A stretch of DNA of 58,113 nt, from positions 1-58,113 of the forward strand of contig SBGX01000026.1 of NCBI GenBank assembly GCA_006226425.1, written 5' to 3'. Below the pieces are notes generated by a model. It ran no database searches. It was not told the origin of the DNA and saw only the letters and a list, made by a program, of their open reading frames with translations. Shown piece after piece: positions 9,663 to 18,201 of the stretch (positions within the stretch are counted from its first letter, which is position 1; every line of letters begins with the position of its first letter). This DNA is from Bacteroidota bacterium. Its GTDB lineage: Bacteria > Bacteroidota > Bacteroidia > Flavobacteriales_D > Crocinitomicaceae. A program made the translations under genes and the position numbers.

Positions 9663-10265
9663 ATCCTGAATGCGTTCACCTCCTCTCAGATGGTGGGCAA
9701 TTAACCCTGCTTTTCTGGCCCCTTCAACATGCTGGATACTGTCATCAACAAAAAAGGTCTTTTGCGGATTCAGTCCATTCTCTTCGCACACCTTTAAAAA
9801 GGTTTCCGGGTCCGGCTTGCGCATGCGCAGTCTGCAGGAGTAATATACTTTTTCAAAATAAGGGTCAAGACTTGATTCCGAATGGCTGTTTTCAAGAATC
9901 GAATGAAAGGCCGGTAGATGAATCTCATTCGTATTGCTCAGCAAAAAAGTTCGGGTCTTTTCGTGCAGGGATTTCAGGAAATCCAAATTTTCTTTCGGCA
10001 AATCCAGCAACATCGCGTTCCAGGCACTCACCACTTGATTCGGACTTGTCCCTGCGGGCAGGTGCTCCAACATTTCGTTGATAAATCGTTGAGGTGAAAT
10101 GGCTCCGACTTCCAATTCATCAAACAAACCGCTCTGGCTTGCCTGCGAATAAATTCCATCAAAATCCGTGAGGCCAATTTCTTCAAAAGCCAACCTTGTT
10201 TTATCATAGTCGATGTTCAGTATAACACCGCCCAAATCAAAAATGATTCCTTCATATTGATCCAT
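9651..10265 (-). CDS. HAD-superfamily phosphatase, YihX-like
   Basis: 204 residues from the ATG at 10265 (a GTG one codon upstream is less likely). Motif I is IIFDLGGVIL with the nucleophile Asp near residue 10; the second Asp of the usual DxD is Gly, as in YihX-type enzymes. Motif II is FLLSNTN, motif III the Lys in RMRKPDPETF, motif IV FFVDDS. Together these fit a small-molecule phosphatase (YihX acts on alpha-glucose 1-phosphate in E. coli; the substrate here is unknown). It starts 11 bp after rlmB ends and is the last gene of an OsmC-rlmB-HAD operon. It overlaps the end of the convergent glycosyltransferase. Confidence 0.88.
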   Translation of the reverse strand: MDQYEGIIFDLGGVILNIDYDKTRLAFEEIGLTDFDGIYSQASQSGLFDELEVGAISPQRFINEMLEHLPAGTSPNQVVSAWNAMLLDLPKENLDFLKSLHEKTRTFLLSNTNEIHLPAFHSILENSHSESSLDPYFEKVYYSCRLRMRKPDPETFLKVCEENGLNPQKTFFVDDSIQHVEGARKAGLIAHHLRGGERIQDLFT

Positions 10266-10276
10266 CACCTGATCTT

Positions 10277-11065
10277 TTACAATTTATATGATAACTGTCT
10301 CTGACGTTCGTACAAAATCATTCCAGTGGCTACTCCCACATTTAGAGAAGCAATATCTCCTTTCATCGGGATGCGTGCCCGAACATCTGACATCTTCATG
10401 ATATCCGATGAAATACCATCCTCTTCCGAGCCCATGATCACAATGACCTTCCCTCTTAGATTTGCTTCTTCCAGCGGAACAGATGTTTTCTCCGTACAAG
10501 CCACCAGACGAAACCCACTTTGTTGGGCATAAAACAAGCTGTCTTTTAAAACATTGCTTCGGCATACCGGAATTCGATTCAAAGCTCCTGAGGAAGTTTT
10601 AATGGCATCCGAAGTCACCTGAACAGAAGACTTGGCCGGAATCACAATAGCATCTACTCCCATACACTCAGCTGTTCGTGCAATTGCCCCGAAATTTCTG
10701 ACATCCGTCAATCGATCCAGAAACAAAATACAACGAGCTTCCTCGTCTTCCATCAAACGATCGATCAATGGTTCAAATTCATGGTAACCAATTGGTGCCA
10801 TGTAAGCTATAATTCCCTGGTGATTTTGTTGTGTCAGCTTGTTCAGTTTTTCAACCGGTACATATTGTATGAAGTAATCCTTCCCATTCGTTGCTTCCCT
10901 GATCTGTTGGAATACTTCCTTTTGAATCCCTTTTTGGATCAAAATTTTATTGAGTTCCTTTTCGGAGCGAATAGCTTCCAAAACAGCGTGAACCCCAAAA
11001 ATCATGAATTCATCTTCCTTCCTGGCTTTCCAAGTTCTATTCGACTGATGGTTTTTTTCCTTCAT
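10277..11065 (-). CDS. rlmB: 23S rRNA (guanosine-2'-O-)-methyltransferase, RlmB type
   Basis: 262 residues from the ATG at 11065; a longer frame exists but would run into the upstream OsmC gene. SpoU/TrmH-family SAM methyltransferase: N-terminal substrate-binding domain opening MIFGVHAVLEAI, then the knotted catalytic domain with motif 1 VRNFGAIARTAE, motif 2 VIVIMGSEEDGIS and motif 3 IPMKGDIASLNVGVATGM. RlmB methylates the 2'-O of G2251 in the peptidyl-transferase loop of 23S rRNA; the family also holds close paralogues acting on other sites. The start lies 1 bp after the OsmC stop, so translation is probably coupled. Confidence 0.92.
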   Translation of the reverse strand: MKEKNHQSNRTWKARKEDEFMIFGVHAVLEAIRSEKELNKILIQKGIQKEVFQQIREATNGKDYFIQYVPVEKLNKLTQQNHQGIIAYMAPIGYHEFEPLIDRLMEDEEARCILFLDRLTDVRNFGAIARTAECMGVDAIVIPAKSSVQVTSDAIKTSSGALNRIPVCRSNVLKDSLFYAQQSGFRLVACTEKTSVPLEEANLRGKVIVIMGSEEDGISSDIMKMSDVRARIPMKGDIASLNVGVATGMILYERQRQLSYKL

Positions 11066-11066
11066 A

Positions 11067-11471
11067 CTATACGATAAATTCCAACTCAAAATCGAGCCCG
11101 TTTTCCAGATTAAGTGCCACCGGGCAGCGTTTTCCTGCGCGAATAACTCTGTTGGCCTGCTCTTCTTCCCAATGGTTCTCACTCAGATCCATCTTTAATC
11201 GAATCTTCGCAATTTTTCGAGGGTTGCTTCCCATTACCTTTTCCACTTCTGCTTCCGCATGATGAAATGGAATACCATGCTCCTGACAATGAATTCCCAT
11301 AATGGTGATCATACAGGACGCATAGGCTGTCGCAACAAGATCAGTAGGAGAAAAACTCTCTCCCCGCCCTTGATTGTCCACCGGAGCATCTGTTATGATT
11401 TCCGTATTCGATCTTAGGTGCGTACAGCTCGTTCTCAAGTTCCCCAGATATTTCACTTTGGAAGTAAGCAT
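11067..11471 (-). CDS. OsmC-family peroxide-reducing protein
   Basis: 134 residues, typical length. The two family cysteines are present: C53 in AYASCMITIMG and C116 in KRCPVALNLE; the conserved GRGESFSPTDLVATA segment precedes the first. OsmC/Ohr proteins reduce organic hydroperoxides in the cytoplasm using a reactive cysteine pair and lipoylated or thiol partners. First gene of a minus-strand operon with rlmB and the HAD gene. It lies divergent from lipA, which is suggestive because some Ohr proteins are recycled by lipoyl proteins and Lpd, but this link is only inference. Confidence 0.9.
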   Translation of the reverse strand: MLTSKVKYLGNLRTSCTHLRSNTEIITDAPVDNQGRGESFSPTDLVATAYASCMITIMGIHCQEHGIPFHHAEAEVEKVMGSNPRKIAKIRLKMDLSENHWEEEQANRVIRAGKRCPVALNLENGLDFELEFIV

Positions 11472-11487
11472 TCCCCTATAAATTAGT

Positions 11488-11522
11488 TAATTTTGTGCTT
11501 GTAAAGCTACACAATAATTTTG
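11488..11522 (+). promoter_or_regulatory. Two candidate -7 elements for lipA
   Basis: TAATTTTG occurs twice, at 11488-11495 and 11515-11522, each matching the Bacteroidota -7 consensus TAnnTTTG. TTTG at 11492-11495 could act as the -33 element for the second. Use of the second would start transcription near 11528, excluding the TTG at 11520 as a start codon. Confidence 0.5.
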
Positions 11523-11537
11523 AAGGCAGATAGCGGT

Positions 11538-12422
11538 ATGGGAGATAAAGCAACAAGGGAGGCGGTGCAGACTGAGCGGGTCAAAAAACCTAAATGGCTG
11601 CGTGTGAAATTGCCTATTGGGGAAAACTATAAAAAAGTTCGTGCCCTCGTGGATGAACACAAACTGCACACGATTTGCGAAAGTGGAAGCTGCCCGAATA
11701 TGGGAGAGTGTTGGGGGGCTGGAACAGCCACGTTTATGATTCTCGGAAACATTTGTACCAGAAGTTGTGGCTTTTGCGCCGTAAAAACTGGAAGACCACT
11801 TCCAGTCGATGAGTTTGAACCGGGAAGAGTGGCTCATTCCGTGAAAACCATGCAGGTCAAGCATGCTGTTATTACTTCCGTTGACCGGGACGATTTGCCA
11901 GACGGAGGGGCCGACACCTGGGTTCAGACAGTCAAAGCAATCCGCCATCAATCTCCAGGCACGACCATGGAAACCCTAATTCCTGATTTTGGCGGAAAAT
12001 GGGAAAACCTGCAAAAAATCATCGATGTCGCTCCGGAAATCGTATCTCACAATCTCGAAACAGTTCGGCGATTAACCAAACAAGTTCGCATCCAGGCCAA
12101 ATATGATCGTAGTCTGGAAGCACTATTCCGTCTCAAAAAAGGAGGAATGCGAACCAAATCGGGCGTCATGCTCGGTTTGGGAGAAACAGATCAGGAAATC
12201 ATTGAGACCATGGAAGACCTCCGAAGTGTTTCTGTGGATATTCTCACCTTAGGTCAATACCTTCAACCAACACCAAAACACTTGCCCGTTGTTGAATTCG
12301 TAACGCCTGAACGTTTTGAAAAATACCGGGAACTCGGTCTTCAAATGGGATTTCGTTATGTGGAAAGTGGACCCCTGGTTCGATCATCTTATCACGCTGA
12401 AAAGCACATTTTTGAGCAGTGA
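11538..12422 (+). CDS. lipA: Lipoyl synthase
   Basis: 294 residues from the ATG at 11538; a TTG six codons upstream is possible but poorly placed. Radical-SAM enzyme that inserts two sulfurs into octanoyl groups on lipoyl domains. The auxiliary cluster cysteines are C47, C52 and C58 ([12 protein letters not shown]) and the SAM-cluster motif is C73-x3-C77-x2-C80 (CTRSCGFC). Other family marks: [49 protein letters not shown] and a C-terminal [12 protein letters not shown] with the RSSY motif whose serine ligates the auxiliary cluster. Full length and apparently active. lpdA, which re-oxidises lipoyl groups, lies 3.3 kb downstream. Confidence 0.96.
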   Translation: MGDKATREAVQTERVKKPKWLRVKLPIGENYKKVRALVDEHKLHTICESGSCPNMGECWGAGTATFMILGNICTRSCGFCAVKTGRPLPVDEFEPGRVAHSVKTMQVKHAVITSVDRDDLPDGGADTWVQTVKAIRHQSPGTTMETLIPDFGGKWENLQKIIDVAPEIVSHNLETVRRLTKQVRIQAKYDRSLEALFRLKKGGMRTKSGVMLGLGETDQEIIETMEDLRSVSVDILTLGQYLQPTPKHLPVVEFVTPERFEKYRELGLQMGFRYVESGPLVRSSYHAEKHIFEQ

Positions 12423-12597
12423 GAACGCTTAGACTTGTAAAAAAAAGTCCTTTTTTGTCAAAAAAAGGTTGCTACTAGGAGTCGATCGGCTTTATTTTCG
12501 TAGAGAGAAAGATTATTTAGATTTTTGGTGCATTTAAAAATAATAAGTATTTTGGCACCTCTTTTATTATAAAGTATTTTAAGGAAAAACTACATTT
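12423..12597. other. Intergenic region, AT-rich
   Basis: 175 bp between lipA and the Asp-box protein. It contains A- and T-tracts that can pair (CCTTTTTTG with CAAAAAAAGG at 12449-12468) but with almost no loop and no following T-run in the plus direction, so I do not call a terminator. A TATTTTGG at about 12549 is a weak -7-like match. No gene or RNA is visible. Confidence 0.4.
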
Positions 12598-15500
12598 ATG
12601 AAGCGTAAGAATATACTGCTGGGCTCTGTTGGCTTTATAGCTGCAGCAGCCTGTCTGACTTATAGTCTGGTAGATTTTGGAGCAGAAGCTGTCTACAATC
12701 AAAGTGATTTGTCAGTCTTCCAGAAAACAACCGGAGGGTCTGATGCACAAAAGTGGATGGCCGCGCAATACCTGGATGCCGAAACTGGAAAACACATTAC
12801 TCCAGAGAGACTTCAGGAAATCATGGCTATTGAAAAAGACCGCAAACGAGCGAATATCGTATTCGAAGAGCTTGGTCCTGATAATATCGGTGGACGTACG
12901 AGAGCCATTCTGATCGACAAAAACGACCCAAATAAAGTTTGGGCGGGTAGTGTTTCCGGTGGATTATATGCATCAACAGACGCCGCCAATCATTGGACGC
13001 GTGATGATGCCTTCCCTGGAATGCCATACATTTCATCGATGGCTCAAACGGAAGATTTGACCGTATTTGTTGCCACTGGTTCTAACAACGAAGATTGGGA
13101 CGGTAATGGTTTGTACTACAAAACGGCAAACAGTGATCAGTGGGTACTTGTTCCTGGGACGGGGACAATGACCAGAATCACCGAAGTTGCGGCACCTCAG
13201 GAGGGAAACAGCGTTTTCTTTGCCACTTCTCAAGGACTTAAAAAATGGACTGTTGGAGACGCTAGTGTAACTAGCATTACCGTGAACCCTGGTGCATGTA
13301 CAGCACTTCAGGTTTCCAAAGATGGACAAGTGATTGTTGTCGCTGTTGCATCCCGAACTTTCGTTTCGAATGACGGTGGTGATAACTTCACCAATGTTTC
13401 AGGTGGAAATGCAGGACAAATTCCAACACATAGCGGACGAATTGAATATGCTATTTCTCCAATAAAAAACAGTCAGGGTAACTACACGGTTTACGCTTCT
13501 CGTACAGTTGCCAACCTGTCTGGAATGGATGTTTCTCACGACAACGGGATGACATGGAATCAATTCATCGGTTCTTCCGATGGAGGAAGTCTGGATATTT
13601 ACAGAAATCAGGGAACTTACAACTCTATTTTGAGTGTTGATCCACGAAATACAGAACGTCTGTTGATCGGTGGAATTGATATTTGGGAATGGGAACAAAC
13701 TTCGAACAATCCTCCAGCTGGTGGTTTTGATCAATTGTCACAGTGGTTCTTGAGCCCGACAAGCGATAAATATGTACACGCTGATAACCACGAAATGAAA
13801 TGGGATCAAAATGATCGTTTCTACATGGGTAATGACGGAGGAATCGGTGTGTCGGAAGACTACGGTACAACTTTCTACCCTGCTAACCGTGGCTACAACG
13901 TAACTCAATTCTACGGAATCGCTATGGACAAGCACGGAGCTGTTATGGGAGGTGCTCAGGACAATGGTACACTCTACAATGACTTCAGCTTGTTTGGAGC
14001 TAAGAATTTCCGCGAAGTAGGAGGTGGTGACGGTTTTGAATGTGAAATTTCATTCTTCAACCCGAACATTATCTTCTCTTCTGTTTACAACAACGACATT
14101 AGAAGATCTTTCGATAAAGGATTCTCTTCTAGTGCTTTCATTCCAGATTTCCCAGGTTCTTATGGAGATGTTGGACTCGGAGGTGGAGCGGTTCACCCAT
14201 TCCACACGGAGTTGGTTTTTGCCGAGTACTATGACGAAAATTCAAAAGACTCTGTCATCTTCTATCCACGTGCAAACTATAACGCAGGTGATGATCTACG
14301 CGTTCCAAGTATGGCAACTGGTGATACGATTGATTATGTCGCGCCAAAGAAACTTTATTATGAAGATACTGTCTACCACAATCCAAGTTTGACACGAAAA
14401 GACTACCTTGTTAAAAACAGCGCTACTGGTGCCAACGTTGATTTGGGACAGGAATCTTATACCATTCAGTATAATGCTGATGGACAAGGTACGACACCAG
14501 ACGTTGGAGACAGTATTTTATTAGGTGACGGAACTTTGTTTGAAGTGTTGAGCGTAACAGAATACGATCATTACTTCGCTTCTTCTCCAGAACCTGGATC
14601 AAACAAAACATTTGACCTGAAACAAGAGCAGGTAGGATATAATGTTCCTTGGGATACACTTTTGGTAGCAGATCCTTATCAATCATGGTTCTTTGTTTTC
14701 GTAACAGCAAACGGTGGAGAGATTTGGGGAACACGTGATGCTGCCCGCTTCTCAAGACCAGCACAATGGACAATGGTTGCCAATGGACTTGGTGCAGGTT
14801 ACACAGGAGTAGACATCGAATTTACTCCGGATTTAAAACATTGCTTCGTAAGTTGTGGTTCCAAAGTTTACCGAATTGATGGACTTGGATCAATCTATTC
14901 GCAGCAAGCTGATTTTGCAACTGCAGCAACCGCAGCCGGAACAGCTAAAGTAACTGTTTCAAGCCTGGCTTGTTCAGGAATCGCTCTGAACAAAAGCAAC
15001 CCGAATGACCTGTTGATTATTCAGGCTGGATTTAACGGTACGGTACAGCGTTCTAATAACGCAACTTCCGCTTCTCCGACTTTCTCAAATCTGGATAATC
15101 TGGGTGTTGCCGGTTATGATGCGATCATTGATCGTGAAGACCCGAATGTGATTGTTGTAGGTACCGCTTTCGGAGTACGAGTTTCTGAAAACGGAGGTTC
15201 CAGCTGGGAAGATGCTTCTGCCGGATTTGAAAATGTTCCTGTATTTGAAGTTCGTCAGAACTGGAGAACATGGGATGAAGGATGTTTCCGTCCAGGAGAA
15301 ATTTACCTGGGAACTTTTGGTCGTGGAATTTGGGCATCCAGTACTTATCTATCCATCGGTGATGATTTGTCTCCACAGGCAGAAAAATCAAGAACGGATT
15401 TGAAGGTTTATCCAAACCCAACAACAGATGTTTCAGTTCTTTCGTTCAACCTGCACAAAGCTTCTGACGTAAATGTAAAAGTGTACAACCTTGCCGGACA

Positions 15501-15645
15501 AGAAGTGCGCTCTTACAACAAGAAGCAACTTGCAAAAGGAACACATACCATTAATATCAATGCATCAAATCTGATTAGTGGAGCCTATGTTGTGAAATTC
15601 CAGGCCGGTAATGTTACCGAGACGGTGAAATTCATGAAGCTCTAA
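12598..15645 (+). CDS. Large Asp-box (BNR/sortilin-like) T9SS secreted protein
   Basis: 1,015 residues. The N-terminus (KRKNILLGSVGFIAAAACL) is a signal sequence. A helical pro-like segment follows (about 40-85, DAQKWMAAQYLDAETGK), then a beta-propeller region from about residue 90 with repeated Asp-box signatures: STDAANHWTRDD, VSNDGGDNFTN, VSHDNGMTWNQF, VSEDYGTTFYP and VSENGGSSWEDA. The last ~80 residues (from LKVYPNPTTD, about 936) are a T9SS type A sorting domain ending VKFMKL. The fold is that of sialidase/sortilin-type propellers, but I see no sialidase catalytic set, so activity is unknown. It stands alone between lipA and lpdA with its own terminator. Codon use looks strongly biased and regular, which would fit high expression. 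Confidence 0.9.
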   Translation: MKRKNILLGSVGFIAAAACLTYSLVDFGAEAVYNQSDLSVFQKTTGGSDAQKWMAAQYLDAETGKHITPERLQEIMAIEKDRKRANIVFEELGPDNIGGRTRAILIDKNDPNKVWAGSVSGGLYASTDAANHWTRDDAFPGMPYISSMAQTEDLTVFVATGSNNEDWDGNGLYYKTANSDQWVLVPGTGTMTRITEVAAPQEGNSVFFATSQGLKKWTVGDASVTSITVNPGACTALQVSKDGQVIVVAVASRTFVSNDGGDNFTNVSGGNAGQIPTHSGRIEYAISPIKNSQGNYTVYASRTVANLSGMDVSHDNGMTWNQFIGSSDGGSLDIYRNQGTYNSILSVDPRNTERLLIGGIDIWEWEQTSNNPPAGGFDQLSQWFLSPTSDKYVHADNHEMKWDQNDRFYMGNDGGIGVSEDYGTTFYPANRGYNVTQFYGIAMDKHGAVMGGAQDNGTLYNDFSLFGAKNFREVGGGDGFECEISFFNPNIIFSSVYNNDIRRSFDKGFSSSAFIPDFPGSYGDVGLGGGAVHPFHTELVFAEYYDENSKDSVIFYPRANYNAGDDLRVPSMATGDTIDYVAPKKLYYEDTVYHNPSLTRKDYLVKNSATGANVDLGQESYTIQYNADGQGTTPDVGDSILLGDGTLFEVLSVTEYDHYFASSPEPGSNKTFDLKQEQVGYNVPWDTLLVADPYQSWFFVFVTANGGEIWGTRDAARFSRPAQWTMVANGLGAGYTGVDIEFTPDLKHCFVSCGSKVYRIDGLGSIYSQQADFATAATAAGTAKVTVSSLACSGIALNKSNPNDLLIIQAGFNGTVQRSNNATSASPTFSNLDNLGVAGYDAIIDREDPNVIVVGTAFGVRVSENGGSSWEDASAGFENVPVFEVRQNWRTWDEGCFRPGEIYLGTFGRGIWASSTYLSIGDDLSPQAEKSRTDLKVYPNPTTDVSVLSFNLHKASDVNVKVYNLAGQEVRSYNKKQLAKGTHTININASNLISGAYVVKFQAGNVTETVKFMKL

Positions 15646-15665
15646 AATCAATTTTGAGTCTATTT

Positions 15666-15703
15666 AAAAAAGTCGTCCGTCCTTTTGGCAGACGACTTTT
15701 TTT
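15666..15703 (+). terminator. Rho-independent terminator
   Basis: AAAAAAGTCGTC and GACGACTTTTTTT form a perfect stem with a 13-base loop, 21 bp after the stop of the Asp-box protein. The A-run on the left would also let it work on the other strand. Confidence 0.92.
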
Positions 15704-15734
15704 GTGCTTTTAAGCATCGAATCACAGATAGTAC

Positions 15735-15742
15735 TAAATTTG
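15735..15742 (+). promoter_or_regulatory. -7 element upstream of lpdA
   Basis: TAAATTTG matches TAnnTTTG and sits 20 bp before the ATG, giving a predicted start of transcription near 15748 and a leader of about 14 bases. No good -33 TTTG is visible at the usual distance. Confidence 0.55.
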
Positions 15743-15761
15743 TAAGCAAATTCACGGATAA

Positions 15762-17165
15762 ATGAGTTCATACGACGTTACGATTATTGGTTCCGGACCC
15801 GGAGGTTATGTGGCGGCCATTCGCTGTGCACAATTAGGAATGAAAACTGCTTTGATTGAAAAATACGATACCCTGGGTGGTACCTGCCTCAACGTGGGTT
15901 GTATCCCTTCCAAAGCACTCCTGGATTCCTCGGAACATTATCACAATGCCACACATACTTTTGACAGTCATGGTATTTCTGTTTCCAATGTGAAAGCAGA
16001 TATTAAAAAGATGATCCAACGAAAGGAAGATGTTGTTTCCCAAACTTGTAACGGAATCAAATTCCTGATGGATAAAAACAATATTGATGTCTTTCACGGA
16101 ACAGGATCCTTCGTTTCCAATACGCAAGTTGAAATCACTGATGCCAAAGGCAAGTCACAAAAAATAGACTCTAAAAATATCATCCTGGCGACCGGTTCAA
16201 AACCGAATTTTTTCCCGGGAATGGAGCCTGATAAAAAGCGAATTATTACCTCCACCGAAGCACTTAAACTCAATGAGATTCCAAAGAAAATGCTGGTGAT
16301 CGGTGGCGGGGTAATTGGACTTGAACTCGGATCTGTTTATGCGCGTTTGGGAACCCAGGTGGAGGTCATTGAATTTGCCAAAACAATCATCCCAACAATG
16401 GACGTCAGCATGTCCAAGGAGCTCACCAAAGTCCTTAAAAAAGAAGGGTTCAAATTCCATTTGGAGCACCGGGTACAGGCCGTTAAAAACAAAGGAAAAG
16501 GCGTAACACTTACCGCCCTAAACAAAAAAGGGGAAGAAGTGAGTTTTGAGGCAGATTACTGTTTGGTCGCTGTTGGAAGAAAACCATACACGGACGGGTT
16601 AAAACTTGAAAATGCTGGTGTAAAAGCCAATGACCGGGGACAAATTGAAGTGAACGATCACCTTCAAACCAATGTTCCGAACATCTACGCAATTGGTGAT
16701 GTGGTTCGTGGAGCCATGCTTGCACACAAAGCTGAAGAAGAAGGAGTTTACGTAGCCGAGTTGTTAGCCGGTCAAAAACCACATATTAATTACAACCTCA
16801 TCCCTGGTGTTGTTTATACCTGGCCGGAAGTTGCTTCCGTTGGGAAAACAGAACAAGAACTAAGCGCAGCCGGGAACGAGATTAAAATCGGTTCTTTCCC
16901 TATCAAAGCTCTGGGGAGAGCCCGTGCCAGTATGGATATCCAAGGGATGGTGAAAATCATTTCTGATGCCAATACGGATGAGATTCTTGGAGTTCACATG
17001 ATTGCACCAAGAGCTGCCGACCTGATTATGGAAGCGGTTGTAGCCATGGAATACCGGGCTTCTGCGGAAGATATAGCCCGAATATGTCATCCTCACCCAA
17101 CCTATTCGGAAGCGGTGAAGGAAGCAGCATTAGATGCAACCGAATCCCGGGCACTACACATCTAA
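15762..17165 (+). CDS. lpdA: Dihydrolipoyl dehydrogenase (E3)
   Basis: 467 residues, standard length. FAD-dependent disulfide oxidoreductase that re-oxidises dihydrolipoyl groups of 2-oxoacid dehydrogenase and glycine cleavage complexes. FAD site GSGPGGY (10-16); redox-active disulfide C42/C47 in GGTCLNVGCIPSKAL; NAD site VIGGGVIGLELGSVYARLG; second FAD motif NIYAIGDVV; C-terminal active-site HPHPTYSEA with the catalytic His and Glu of the dimer interface. Not linked to E1/E2 genes here. hemH follows after 19 bp and may be co-transcribed. Confidence 0.96.
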   Translation: MSSYDVTIIGSGPGGYVAAIRCAQLGMKTALIEKYDTLGGTCLNVGCIPSKALLDSSEHYHNATHTFDSHGISVSNVKADIKKMIQRKEDVVSQTCNGIKFLMDKNNIDVFHGTGSFVSNTQVEITDAKGKSQKIDSKNIILATGSKPNFFPGMEPDKKRIITSTEALKLNEIPKKMLVIGGGVIGLELGSVYARLGTQVEVIEFAKTIIPTMDVSMSKELTKVLKKEGFKFHLEHRVQAVKNKGKGVTLTALNKKGEEVSFEADYCLVAVGRKPYTDGLKLENAGVKANDRGQIEVNDHLQTNVPNIYAIGDVVRGAMLAHKAEEEGVYVAELLAGQKPHINYNLIPGVVYTWPEVASVGKTEQELSAAGNEIKIGSFPIKALGRARASMDIQGMVKIISDANTDEILGVHMIAPRAADLIMEAVVAMEYRASAEDIARICHPHPTYSEAVKEAALDATESRALHI

Positions 17166-17184
17166 TTTTTGAGCTTCTGGCCCT

Positions 17185-18201
17185 ATGAAAAAAACCGGTG
17201 TGCTTTTAATCCAGCTGGGAACTCCCGACAGCCCCTCTATTCGGGATGTAAGAAGATACCTGAGTGAATTTCTAAATGACCCCAGAGTCATTGATATTCC
17301 CTGGTTGCCAAGAAAATTGCTTGTCAATGGGATCATCGTTCCCTTTCGGGCTCCGAAATCGGCCAAAATTTATAAGGAACTGTGGGACCTCGGGGAAGGA
17401 AAATCTCCTCTTTTAACATATACGGAAGACGTTACCGCACTCCTTTCAAAAGCTCTCAACAGAACTGATTTGACTGTTGAATTTGCCATGCGTTACCAAA
17501 ATCCGTCCATTCCCAGTGTTCTGGAGAAAATGCGTCGGGCGCACTACGATGAACTAATTATTATTCCATTGTTTCCGCAATACGCCAGTGCCTCCAGTGG
17601 CTCCGCGATTGAAGAAGCAATGCGTATCATCAAAAAATGGTGGGTCATTCCTTCGATCAAAATTGTTTCTCAGTTCTACGATCATCCGGGATACATTGAT
17701 GCCATGGTCGACCGGGCATCCGAATTTGACCTGAAGAGCTATGACCATATCCTCTTTTCTTATCATGGTTTACCTGAAAGACAAGTGGACAAAGTTTATG
17801 ATTCCGGTCTATGTTCAGATCAACCCTGTGAAACAGAGCTTAATGAATACAACAAGTTCTGTTACAAAGCCACCTGTTATGCCACCACCAGAGCCCTGAC
17901 AGAAAAACTAGGGATCAGTGAAGAAAATTATACGGTCTGTTTCCAATCCAGACTTGACAAAAAATGGATCGAACCTTTCTCAGACAAAGTGGTTGAAGAA
18001 CGGGCAAAAAAGGGAGCCAAAAGGCTTTTGATCTTCAGTCCGGCTTTTGTCGCCGATTGCCTGGAGACCCTGATCGAAATCGGGGTTGAATATCAAGAAA
18101 TTTTTGAAGAGCACGGAGGAGAAAAAGTCCAGCTTGTCCCTAGTTGCAACGATCACCCAAAGTTCATTGAGTGTCTCAGAGATTTAGTAGAAAAGGCCTA
18201 A
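17185..18201 (+). CDS. hemH: Ferrochelatase
   Basis: 338 residues. Inserts Fe2+ into protoporphyrin IX, the last step of protohaem synthesis. Family marks: LIQLGTPDSPS at the N-terminus, RYLSEFLNDPRVIDIPW, the central IPLFPQYASASSGS, the catalytic-His segment FSYHGLPERQ, QSRLDKKWIEP and FSPAFVADCLETLIEIGVEY with the conserved acidic residues. Length matches the family. It begins 19 bp after lpdA and its stop overlaps the convergent histidine kinase by 4 bp. Confidence 0.95.
   Translation: MKKTGVLLIQLGTPDSPSIRDVRRYLSEFLNDPRVIDIPWLPRKLLVNGIIVPFRAPKSAKIYKELWDLGEGKSPLLTYTEDVTALLSKALNRTDLTVEFAMRYQNPSIPSVLEKMRRAHYDELIIIPLFPQYASASSGSAIEEAMRIIKKWWVIPSIKIVSQFYDHPGYIDAMVDRASEFDLKSYDHILFSYHGLPERQVDKVYDSGLCSDQPCETELNEYNKFCYKATCYATTRALTEKLGISEENYTVCFQSRLDKKWIEPFSDKVVEERAKKGAKRLLIFSPAFVADCLETLIEIGVEYQEIFEEHGGEKVQLVPSCNDHPKFIECLRDLVEKA

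Noticed and set aside
11487-11951. A 154-codon minus-strand frame opposite lipA
   Set aside because: lipA on the plus strand has every family motif; the opposite frame has no recognisable domain.
12441-12470. Possible terminator after lipA
   Set aside because: The paired T and A tracts leave almost no loop, contain only two G-C pairs at the base, and no T-run follows.
12598-15645. Sialidase
   Set aside because: Asp boxes alone define the propeller and not the activity; I could not find the catalytic arginine triad, Tyr/Glu pair or FRIP-type motif.
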